Source: Macrolepiota albuminosa (taxonomy: Eukaryota > Basidiomycota > Agaricomycetes > Agaricales > Agaricaceae). From it: a stretch of 64,000 bases of DNA. The notes under the pieces were generated by a model that saw only the letters and a program-made list of their open reading frames with translations, was not told the DNA's origin and did no database searches. A program made the translations under genes and the position numbers. Within the stretch, counting starts at the first letter, position 1, and each line of letters starts with the position of its first letter. Positions 21,528 to 30,056 of this stretch are shown here, one piece after another. Location of the stretch: positions 372,001-436,000 of the forward strand of contig JAMWFC010000051.1 of the NCBI GenBank assembly GCA_027475525.1, written 5' to 3'.

Positions 21528-23110
21528 ACTACCCTCCTCGACACTACCCAACTGCCGCTCCACCTGCATGGACTCCTCTCTCACTAATGGGACAACAACA
21601 TCTTGAGGAGTATGAACAGCAACAGGACAAAGTGCTCCGCTCATTCAGGATCTCACTGGAGGACTTTGCACAGCAGACAAGGGCACTACTCACAGAATTT
21701 GGATGCAACGACTTTGAAGGCACTCTAGAGGACTGGGCCCACTGCTCGGTCAAATTTGGGGATTGCCTCATGCAAGAAGAACTCCCAGAGCAGACTATGG
21801 TAAAGTACAGACGCAACACGATCCTCTGCAAAGAACTGCAGCAATTGCTCAATGAAGTTTACGCGTCCTCCTCCCCCCAACCTCTCAACAACCCTGCAGA
21901 CCTGGGTCACTCGATATATTCAACAGAAACTCCCAAAACTGATCCTGGCCACCCCCACAGCTCTGATGCCAGAGCAACGACAACGGGAAGAGTGGCAGAA
22001 CACCTTAGCCATACTGCAGTCCCTCAATCCAATGAGCGGGCGTTCGATCAGCCCACTGTCCGCACGGTAGGCTTGTCAATCTGCTGTAGGGCTAACTCTG
22101 TTCCTAGTACCTTCAAGATCTGGAGACAACCCTGGAGGCCCCTGGGACCGCTCTTGCAAATGGACGACGCCTGACCCCCACCACCAGCCACTTCCAGGAT
22201 ACTCCAGATTGACACTCCCAGTATGGACGACACACTGTGCTACATTGACAAACTCACTTGAGGCAACAACAAATGACGCCCTATGCCTGTAGCAACCCTG
22301 GCCCAGCCCCCTCCGGCCCCCCCAGCCCTACCAGAACCAGCCTTTCATCATGACTCTCCCACCCCACTTCGATCTGCGGAACTCCCCACGCCCTCCGATG
22401 CAAGCTTGACCCTCCTAAGTCGAATCCCCCCTGTGGAACCCGGCACCTGGCCCAACTCCACAAGCCCATCTGGTGCCCCCAAACCCCCCCAACCACCTCC
22501 ACTCCCCACAACTAACCCCCCGGTCCGCTGCCTCCACCACCCCCTGCATAGAGGCCCGGCCCCCCTCTAACAGGAACAGACCTCCTTGGGACAACGGGCT
22601 TCTGGGCCGTGGATCCCTAGGTGAGTCACCTGAAGGAGGTTCTTTGAGAGGATGGGGCCCCGCTCTTAGCGCCTTCCCTCTCCAAGGAGGGGGAGGTAAC
22701 CACTATTATTACTACTACAATGCTGGACCCCCTCCCCGCAACACTACCGGACCAGATGATGCTCACGATGCCCTCGTCTGCAAAGGCATCTGAACATCCA
22801 AAAGCCTGACGCATTCATGGGCCAGGACCTCCAAAAATGGCGTACCTTCCTCATCCAATGTCTTAACACGTTTCAGGCAAAGCCACTCACATTTCAGGTT
22901 GACAGCTCCCAGGTGGCCTTTGCCGCTTCGTACCTCCAAGGGATTGGTATGTCTTGAGTTGAAAACTTATTTAACTCTGACCATGTCATCAACAGGCAAT
23001 GATCATGTTCCCTCTTTGGTGACTTCTCACCTTCGCACACAGCAGGTGTAGAGGCTCCCCACAAACTTCATTGAGCAAATTCAGTCTTGCGCATAGCTAC
23101 TGATGTATCC
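21528..23110 (+). pseudogene. gypsy-2 Gag relic
   Basis: Frames at 21587-22174 and 22283-22793 are charged, then strongly Pro-rich (LAQPPPAPPALPEPAF). At about 22808-22960 a capsid-like block is recognisable: DAFMGQDLQKWRTFLIQCL and then FAASYLQGIGMS, the core of Retrotrans_gag proteins. A paralogous relic lies at 40638-42137. Frame changes and stops show it is dead. No protease or pol follows. Confidence 0.55.
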
Positions 23111-23200
23111 TGCCATGAATAAATATATCTCTTAATACTGTTCTTGCTGGCAGCAATCGCTTATAAAGCTCAACGGTCACCCTTCTTATAGGGTATAGCC
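23111..23200. other. Short spacer, nothing recognised
   Basis: Transition between the gag relic and repeat A, with no reading frame or repeat identified. Confidence 0.4.
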
Positions 23201-23311
23201 GTTACTCAACAGGTACAATATAACTTCGATTTTGACCAGGATTGGCTCAGCAAGCCCTCTTGAAAGACCCAGTATAAAACTCCTCCTTTTGCAATCAAGC
23301 AGCTCATTGGT
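23201..23311 (+). repeat. Repeat A copy 1, coding-like
   Basis: The 111 bp match 37983-38093 at about 85%. One frame stays protein-like in both copies (QQVQYNFDFDQDWLSKPS here, with a TGA where copy 2 has CGA). Copy 1 is followed by the DIRS terminal fragment and copy 2 by an A-rich tract. The parent protein is not recognised. Confidence 0.65.
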
Positions 23312-23530
23312 CGGATTAAATCCCCGATTTCACAAGACTAATGAGGGCGATAAGTAGCGTGAAATTTCACGTGATTCTCTACTCAGAGAGCAATCTGAGA
23401 CTCAGATCCAGTGAGACAACCATCTCAGTGATTGCTCTCTAGATGGGCCATTTCTTTGGTACTAATGCATATGAAGAACCATCTTACAGAATGAACTCTA
23501 GATAGTAAAGTTGATTACAATTTCGTGTTA
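23312..23530 (+). repeat. Orphan left terminus of the DIRS-like element
   Basis: 219 bp match 228-447 closely (ttaaatccccgatttcacaa at the start, gttgattacaatttcgtgtt at the end). The rest of the element is absent. It lies immediately before the G1 insertion site and keeps a few more CpGs than the copy at 228-447. Confidence 0.75.
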
Positions 23531-23535
23531 CCCAC

Positions 23536-24483
23536 TGATAGGACCCTATACAGGTTAGGCGCATCAACGGCAGGCTCGGCACCGGCTCCGGAAACCTTGC
23601 CGCATTCGTTCCGAACTTAGCGCACGCGTTCTACCCATTTTAAGCCATTTCTGACGGCCGCGCACGGCAAGAAGCAGATCCAATCAGTGATAGCGCCGAT
23701 CGGCAGCAAGAATGACAACTGACAGATGGCATCAGTCACTGACGACAGCGCTTAGCGAGAAGCTTGATGATCTATCAAAAACTGACGGACAGCTTGGCGT
23801 TTGACCTTGGCGTCTGACACCGCTTACCGTCTCGATTTGGCGCCCAACGTCGCTTAGGTGTTCTGACAGACAGAAGGGTGATGGAGTGATGGTTTAGCTT
23901 CGCGATCTGTCGCCTGGCGTCGCTAAGGCTCTTGAATGGACGGTAGGGATCTGAAACCGTTGGAGCTACCCCTTTGAAATTTTCCAGTTTACCGCACTCT
24001 GGCGTCATTAGCCACTGGCGACGGTGAACTCCTTGTAGTATATATATTACTTACCGACTTGTACATAAAGGAGAACAATAGACCACAGTTTCCCCCACTT
24101 ACTTCAGTCTCCCTTACGCTCAAGAGCTCATTTACGCTACAGTCGGCAACGTCGAACTCATCGGTAGTTACAGACGCTCGCCAACACTCGACACACTCGC
24201 GCCTTGCAACTACGGCAGGCATTATCGACGCTTAGACTTCGCTAAGCTTACCGTGCTCTTGCCGCTTACCTTTGCCGTGTTCGCTTACCGCTCTTTCCTA
24301 GGCGCTTTACCTTAGCGCTTTACACTTGCCGGCACCCGTTACCGACTTTTCACCTTTTTCACAGACGCGTTCTCTGGGACCTGCCCGGGACTCCTCAAAT
24401 TACTTTTAGCGCGCCCAACGCACACTCTTGGTACGGTAACACAATTGTTACATTTGTTACTGACCAAACTTTGGGCGTCATCA
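23536..24483 (+). repeat. G1 5' LTR
   Basis: The LTR starts TGATAGGACCC and ends GGGCGTCATCA. It is CpG-rich (about 75 CpG by hand count), with many copies of TTACCG, TTGCCG, TTAGCG and TTGGCG, densest at 24190-24350. A TATA-like tract (tatatatatta) lies at 24039-24050. Confidence 0.9.
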
Positions 24484-24486
24484 AAT

Positions 24487-24505
24487 TGGAGCCCACCGCG
24501 AGGGA
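24487..24505 (+). promoter_or_regulatory. G1 primer-binding site
   Basis: TGGAGCCCACCGCGAGGGA starts three bases after the LTR. The leading TGG pairs with the CCA end of a tRNA. The same 19 bases occur at the equivalent place in N. I cannot name the tRNA. Confidence 0.75.
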
Positions 24506-24866
24506 TCTCTAGGGCAGAATTCCGCCAGAAACCCGTCTCCAGCATAGGCGCCGCCTGCTAGAGCAGTTGGCAGAAGGCATTGCCTCTTCCCATCCATCAA
24601 CTCCACAACCACCTGGTGCCTTACCGGGTCTCTCTCTCGCACAGGAACTACAGAACGCCACTGTAGACGCTTTTCCTGATCTCTTCCCGCATTCCCTCGA
24701 TTATAGTGCCGACGACCCCTTAGCGTCGCCCTTTGCCTTACCGCAATCAGTCACTCCCATCACTCCTTTAACACCGCTTTCTCAATTCGCCATTTCTCTT
24801 ACCCCGTCGCCAATACCTAGAACTCCTTCCCCACCTCCGCTAACCGAACTCGCCAACACAGTCGCT
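24506..24866 (+). other. G1 leader, open but without ATG
   Basis: The frame of gag stays open from about 24510 to the first ATG at 24867 and is Pro-rich, but contains no Met codon. It may be untranslated leader, use a non-AUG start, or have a spliced start. N lacks most of this segment. Confidence 0.5.
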
Positions 24867-25291
24867 ATGGAACAACAAGTCCAGCGCATGCCGCCACGCA
24901 ACCACTTCTCGGCACCGAAATGGGACGAGACCAAGCCACGGGAGCTCTCCCAGTATTTTAAAGAATTAGAATATTTATTCAGAGATTGTAACATTACCGA
25001 CCACACACAGATGAAGGAGTATGCGGCAAGATACGTATCTTACGACACGGCAGAGACTTGGACTGGTCTTTCCGAGTTTGCAGCGCTCGTTCCCGCCACG
25101 CCGACAGCTCCTGCCCAAGGTGCTTCATACGAGGACTGGAAGACGGCAGTGATCCAGCTGTACCCTGGCGCCGAGGAGGCTACCCGATACACGGTAAACG
25201 AGCTCCAGAAACTAGTACAGGAATCTTTCGACAACGGCACATCTTCGCTTGGCGCGTTCTCTACGTATTACCGCGAATTCCAGAAAGTCGC
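24867..25291 (+). pseudogene. G1 Gag, first part (interrupted by N)
   Basis: From the ATG the protein begins MEQQVQRMPPRNHFSAPKW and continues through ETKPRELSQYFKELEYLF, the N-terminal capsid region of this gypsy group. Homology to the N Gag is clear over the whole segment (YVSYDTAETWTGL versus YVSYDTAESWTGL). The frame is cut at codon 142 by N. The interrupted codon is completed at 30061 if N and one TCGC are removed, so gag was intact when N inserted. The product would form the virus-like particle in the cytoplasm. Confidence 0.85.
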
Positions 25292-26365
25292 TGATGACGC
25301 CCAAATTGCGCTAAGGTGCACTATCACTAGTACAGCTACTTAGTCAATATAGCTTTGGACGCGCTAAGTATGGGAGAGAGTCCCGGACAGGTCCCAGAGA
25401 ACGCACAGTAGGCAAGAGGTTGGTGGTAAGGAAAAGGGGAGATTGGCGCTTATTTAAGGCCCAAAAATGCGGCAAGAGTATGCTAAAAATCACCAATGAA
25501 AGGTGCTAAGAGGCGCAGGAAAGAGTTGCCAAGGAAAGGCGCTAAGAAGCGTGGGAGAGAGTCGCCAAGGAAAGGCGCTAAGGAGCGCGAGAGAGAGTCG
25601 CCAAGAAAAGGCGCTAAGGAGCGCGAGAGAGAGTCGCCAAGGAAAGGCGCTAAGAGACACTGTAAAGGGGTCACTAAGAGGCGCTAAGTGTTAGCACCTA
25701 AAAGAGATGATAAAATGACGAGATTGCTTAGCAGATCTAAGCGCAAATGCCTTGCCGTAGTTGCAAGACACTAAGAGATTGCAGACAGAAAGGGTGAGAG
25801 AGAACTAAAGCAGAGTCCCCTTGCCGACACGGTCAACAAAAAGGTAGTCTGTTGCGTAGGGTGACCAAAATGTTGGGATACAATCCCTACTGCCAAATTG
25901 ATTGTGTACTACTAACAAAAAGTAAGTATTTATATGTAAGTAAATGCCCTGAATTAAACTATATGGTGAAGAAGTCCACAATCATGCTGTCAGTCTGAGT
26001 CGGCAAGAAGCTAAGCGACGTCAGGTGCTAAGGTGAAACTCCAAGCTGTCTGTCATAAAATACTTCATCATTCCTACTGCCACCGGCTAAGAGCATCATG
26101 GGTGCCAAGTGTCTGTGTCCGTGTATGGCCCTGAAGGGTGAGTGGCAAGGTGCGGCAAGGTGTCAAGAGGAGTGCTAAGAATAGATGGTGCCATAAAGAG
26201 TGGTCCTGGAGTAATTAGAGGCTCCAGCTGCGAGTTATTAACATAAAAATATGCAAAAATTAGCCCCTGGAGCGCTAAGACGTGCCGCTCCTGGTGGTCC
26301 CAGTGTGCCAATGTGAGGTGCTTGTGTTGGCGCTATCCGTGGTCATCTATAATGGGAGCTCATCA
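25292..26365 (-). repeat. N 3' LTR
   Basis: In element orientation it starts TGATGAGCTCCC and ends GGGCGTCATCA, sharing the terminal GGGCGTCATCA with the G1 LTR. It carries a 36-bp tandem array (25499-25680). The aged copy at 9161-10143 is a solo LTR of the same family. Confidence 0.88.
25499..25680 (+). repeat. 36-bp tandem array in N LTR
   Basis: Four to five units of about 36 bp repeat the pattern aaggcgctaaggagcgcgag, then agagagtcgccaagg. Units differ by one to four bases. The array is present in both N LTRs (second at 29190-29371) and collapsed in the fossil LTR (9385-9460). It also produces spurious Arg/Lys/Glu-rich ORFs. Confidence 0.85.
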
Positions 26366-26374
26366 TCTCCCCCC
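26366..26374 (-). promoter_or_regulatory. N polypurine tract
   Basis: On the minus strand GGGGGGAGA abuts the 3' LTR, identical to the G1 tract at 37009-37017. It would prime plus-strand DNA synthesis. Confidence 0.85.
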
Positions 26375-26758
26375 AACTGAAATCCTGACTGTCCTCAGTC
26401 ACTTTTCCAGAGAGTCGCTAATCTGAAAGTCGGTAAGAGAATGCATAGTCGGCAAGGAGGAGATGGAGGTGCCAAGGTGTGCTGGGTGCTGGCGATGTCG
26501 GCAATGTATGGTGCGCTAAAAACATTAGAAACTCGGCAGCCAGAATATGAAACGAGTGACGAATCAATGAAAAATATAACAAAGTGTGCAAAAATGACGA
26601 ATAACTCAAGGGTCAAGTAGGTAACAAAATGGTAGTGATCTTGGTGACAATTTTTAGTATAGGTAGTGACAAAGATTGTCTATGAATGTAGAGTAAGAAA
26701 GCTAACAAAAGGTGATTCAAGAAAGGCGACTTAGCAAAGTATTGATGTTTTTGTACTT
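26375..26758 (-). other. N 3' untranslated tail
   Basis: About 390 bp separate the gag stop codon from the PPT. No gene is seen. The 30 bases next to the PPT match G1 (gtgactgaggacagtca), suggesting a conserved cis-acting region. Confidence 0.6.
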
Positions 26759-28759
26759 TTAGCCATTTTCTGAAATAACGTCGGCAAGTGCAGGTACTAG
26801 CACCTTATTGGGGGTCCTTAGCGGTCCTTCAGAAGCTTTATGATCACTAAGAGTAGTGCTGCAAGGGCCAGTAGAGGAACTATTGAGGCAACAAGTTGAA
26901 ACGTCGCCAGTAACTGCCAGTTCGGGAAGGTCATGGTAGTGCTGATTATTGTCCAAGCTGGAAGCGCCAAAGGTAGCGCTAATGGTGGCGCCTTTATCCT
27001 CAGAAGGCGCTAAGACAGTGCCTGTTGGTGCGCTTGCGCTAGGAGCTATCCTGCAGAGGTCTCCAACTGTTGCCATGACTTGCGTTGCTGTAGTATAATC
27101 AATAACTTGAGTTCCTACCTCAAATATTTGCAACGTCGCCAAGGAGTCTACTCCATACTGCTTCTGAGGAGCGCCAAGAGCTGGCGCTAAGGGCTGGAAG
27201 TCGCTAGTGGGCAGATTATTGTGTGCTGGCATGGTAGGTGGTGCTAACGTTATGGTGCGAGAGTTGACATTGGAAAGGACTGAGTCTTCACAGGAGGCGC
27301 TAAGAGACTCTGGGGAGGCGCTAGGCAAGGCTAGGGAGGTGCTAGGCGGTGCGGCAAGATCTGGTGGAGCGCTAGGGGGTAAACTGGTGGATTCAAGAGG
27401 TGCGCTAGGGGAAACACTGAAGCTGTTCTCAATAACAACAAGATTGACGGCAATGTTGGGAACTTCAGATTGAGCATTCACAGGAGCGGCAAGGGAGGCG
27501 CTAGGAGGCATTGAAGAGGCGCTAAGCATTGCTGGATGAGTGCTAGGTGGTGCGCTAAGGGGTACGGCAGTGGCAGCCTCGGCAAGAGCTAAGTTAACGT
27601 TAGAGGTGTTCTGAGGCTTGGATTGAAAAACCATGGATTGCGTCGCCAGTGGCACCCTAAATTCAGCGCTAAGGCTGGCGCTGGACGCGCTAGAAGTGGC
27701 GCTAAGTGTTGGCAAAGGGGCGCTAAGGGTCTGAGTAGTTTTTGGTGCGGCAATTCCTCGTAACTTTGCCAGTTCCTGCTCTATTTGCACAATACGTTCC
27801 TGCCGTGCTAGTTCCCTAAACTCCTGCTGAGGGGGTTCCTTGGCGTCCTGATCATGCCCAAAATAGTAAATTTCCTCTATATGTTCTTCCGACTGGGGCT
27901 GGTAACTTGCCAATTCAGCGGCAAGCCTATTTTCGATTGGTGACATGGCAGCGGCAAAGGCAGCATTAACTCGAGTTTCCAGGTCTTTATAATCATCAGA
28001 GGCGCTAACACTTAGCGCTTGGATTACCGTGGGAGCGCTAGAAAAACCCTCAGAATGAGCGCTAAGAGGCTCAGAGGTGCTAAGGGAATAGGAGGTGCTA
28101 AGGGGACTGAGAGTGTTGGCACTAGTGGTGGTACCGGCAAGTACCCATTTTCCTGCTTTAAAAACCTGATCAATGTCATAGAACTCGTCGGGATGGTGTG
28201 TCGGCATGAGAATCTCTAGGCGACGTGCCATTTTTGTCCATAAGGAGGTTGGAATACCTTGCTGAAATAAGCGACGCTCTTCATTTATGTGAAGTTTGCC
28301 ATGTTGCTGGAGCCATTTAGAGATGCGCTGGAAGTCACGGTAATAGGTAGAAAATGTGCCAAGAGTGTGCAGGCTAGTGGCAAAGGTGTCTTGCACTAGC
28401 TGCTGGAGGTCGCTAAGCCTGTAACGGGCAGATTCTTCTGCACCAGGATATAAATTGATTACTGCTGTTTTCCAATCTTGATAGCTATGTTGGCGAGGTG
28501 CTAAGGGAACTGGGGGGGTGGCAAGCGCAGGCTCTAAGGTGATGAATTCTGGTAAACCTGTCCAAGATTCTGCCGTGTCATAGGAGACATAACGGATAGC
28601 GTAATCCTTCCTTTGGGCAAAGTCGGTAATACCACAATCCTGGAAAAGGAGCTCTAGTTCTTGGAAGTACTGTGGTAACTCGCGTGGTTTGGTTTCATCC
28701 CATTTAGGTGCAGCAAAGTGATTTCGAAAGGGCATATGAAGGGGTGGTGCTTGGCTCAT
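26759..28759 (-). CDS. N Gag protein, intact, 666 aa
   Basis: I chose the ATG at 28759 (MSQAPPLHMPFRNHFAAPKW), because the open frame upstream lacks an ATG. Residues 10-210 are the capsid-like domain shared with G1 Gag: WDETKPRELPQYFQELEL, SYDTAESWTGLPEF, INEERRLFQQGIPTSLW and FKAGKWVLAGT. After a short acidic and Gln-rich helix-prone stretch (about 290-350), the last ~300 residues are a low-complexity Ser/Ala/Pro/Leu tail with many Leu-Ser-Ala and Pro-Ser-Ala triplets. No zinc knuckle and no protease site are seen, unlike G1. The frame is undamaged over 2 kb, so it is recent or under selection. It probably assembles into or with G1 particles (inference). Confidence 0.85.
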   Translation of the reverse strand: MSQAPPLHMPFRNHFAAPKWDETKPRELPQYFQELELLFQDCGITDFAQRKDYAIRYVSYDTAESWTGLPEFITLEPALATPPVPLAPRQHSYQDWKTAVINLYPGAEESARYRLSDLQQLVQDTFATSLHTLGTFSTYYRDFQRISKWLQQHGKLHINEERRLFQQGIPTSLWTKMARRLEILMPTHHPDEFYDIDQVFKAGKWVLAGTTTSANTLSPLSTSYSLSTSEPLSAHSEGFSSAPTVIQALSVSASDDYKDLETRVNAAFAAAMSPIENRLAAELASYQPQSEEHIEEIYYFGHDQDAKEPPQQEFRELARQERIVQIEQELAKLRGIAAPKTTQTLSAPLPTLSATSSASSASLSAEFRVPLATQSMVFQSKPQNTSNVNLALAEAATAVPLSAPPSTHPAMLSASSMPPSASLAAPVNAQSEVPNIAVNLVVIENSFSVSPSAPLESTSLPPSAPPDLAAPPSTSLALPSASPESLSASCEDSVLSNVNSRTITLAPPTMPAHNNLPTSDFQPLAPALGAPQKQYGVDSLATLQIFEVGTQVIDYTTATQVMATVGDLCRIAPSASAPTGTVLAPSEDKGATISATFGASSLDNNQHYHDLPELAVTGDVSTCCLNSSSTGPCSTTLSDHKASEGPLRTPNKVLVPALADVISENG

Positions 28760-28960
28760 AGTGGGAGTGGCAAGGGAATTAATAGAGTTGGCAAGGGACC
28801 ACGGCAAGTGGCAAGCGTATATCAGAAATAATCGTCTACAGTTGGCTAGTGGCAAGCGTCTTGTAGTTTCTGACTGTAAGGGGAGTGCGGCAAGGCACTG
28901 GAAAAATGAGGTAAGATTGCCTTTTAAAGGTGGGTTTCTGGCGGAATGCTGCCCTAGAGA

Positions 28961-28979
28961 ACCCTCGCGGTGGGCTCCA
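28961..28979 (-). promoter_or_regulatory. N primer-binding site
   Basis: On the minus strand TGGAGCCCACCGCGAGGG follows the 5' LTR after a 3-base spacer (aat), as in G1. Homology with the G1 leader continues for about 50 bp. Confidence 0.75.
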
Positions 28980-28982
28980 ATT

Positions 28983-30056
28983 TGATGACGCCCAAATTGC
29001 GCTAAGGTGCACTATCACTAGTACAGCTACTTAGTCAATATAGCTTTGGACGCGCTAAGTATGGGAGAGAGTCCCGGACAGGTCCCAGAGAACGCACAGT
29101 AGGCAAGAGGTTGGTGGTAAGGAAAAGGGGAGATTGGCGCTTATTTAAGGCCCAAAAATGCGGCAAGAGTATGCTAAAAATCACCAATGAAAGGTGCTAA
29201 GAGGCGCAGGAAAGAGTTGCCAAGGAAAGGCGCTAAGGAGCGTGGGAGAGAGTCGCCAAGGAAAGGCGCTAAGGAGCGCGAGAGAGAGTCGCCAAGAAAA
29301 GGCGCTAAGGAGCGCGAGAGAGAGTCGCCAAGGAAAGGCGCTAAGAGACACTGTAAAGGGGTCACTAAGAGGCGCTAAGTGTTAGCACCTAAAAGAGATG
29401 ATAAAATGACGAGATTGCTTAGCAGATCTAAGCGCAAATGCCTTGCCGTAGTTGCAAGACACTAAGAGATTGCAGACAGAAAGGGTGAGAGAGAACTAAA
29501 GCAGAGTCCCCTTGCCGACACGGTCAACAAAAAGGTAGTCTGTTGCGTAGGGTGACCAAAATGTTGGGATACAATCCCTACTGCCAAATTGATTGTGTAC
29601 TACTAACAAAAAGTAAGTATTTATATGTAAGTAAATGCCCTGAATTAAACTATATGGTGAAGAAGTCCACAATCATGCTGTCAGTCTGAGTCGGCAAGAA
29701 GCTAAGCGACGTCAGGTGCTAAGGTGAAACTCCAAGCTGTCTGTCATAAAATACTTCATCATTCCTACTGCCACCGGCTAAGAGCATCATGGGTGCCAAG
29801 TGTCTGTGTCCGTGTATGGCCCTGAAGGGTGAGTGGCAAGGTGCGGCAAGGTGTCAAGAGGAGTGCTAAGAATAGATGGTGCCATAAAGAGTGGTCCTGG
29901 AGTAATTAGAGGCTCCAGCTGCGAGTTATTAACATAAAAATATGCAAAAATTAGCCCCTGGAGCGCTAAGACGTGCCGCTCCTGGTGGTCCCAGTGTGCC
30001 AATGTGAGGTGCTTGTGTTGGCGCTATCCGTGGTCATCTATAATGGGAGCTCATCA
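28983..30056 (-). repeat. N 5' LTR
   Basis: Same length and ends as 25292-26365. The difference I noticed is at 29237 versus 25546 (gctaaggagc versus gctaagaagc), which points to very recent insertion. Confidence 0.88.

Larger units (their letters stand above)
25292..30056 (-). mobile_element. N: Gag-only (TR-GAG type) LTR retrotransposon
   Basis: 1,074-bp LTRs (25292-26365, 28983-30056) differ by only one base that I noticed. They are flanked by TCGC on both sides. On the minus strand the order is LTR, PBS, one long gag ORF, a ~390-bp noncoding tail, PPT, LTR. There is no protease, RT, RNase H or integrase. The PBS is identical to that of G1, and the PPT region (gactgaggacagtca ... ggggggaga) is nearly identical. 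The likely source of enzymes is therefore G1 or a close relative. TR-GAG elements are a known class of nonautonomous LTR elements. Confidence 0.88.

Noticed and set aside
21852..22793. Proline-rich ORFs as a host structural protein
   Set aside because: They follow a gypsy LTR and precede a capsid-like block, so they are Gag linker sequence.
23775..24222. Two 77-aa minus-strand ORFs in the G1 LTR (repeated at 37257-37704)
   Set aside because: They are in LTR noncoding sequence and their duplication follows from the LTR pair.
25499..25690. Regular 36-bp repeats resembling a CRISPR array
   Set aside because: Units are directly adjacent without spacers, imperfect, and lie in a fungal LTR present in two copies.
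26759..28855. 698-aa ORF as a host gene
   Set aside because: It lies between matching LTRs with PBS and PPT, and is homologous to the G1 capsid; it is the N Gag. The first 32 residues precede the first ATG.
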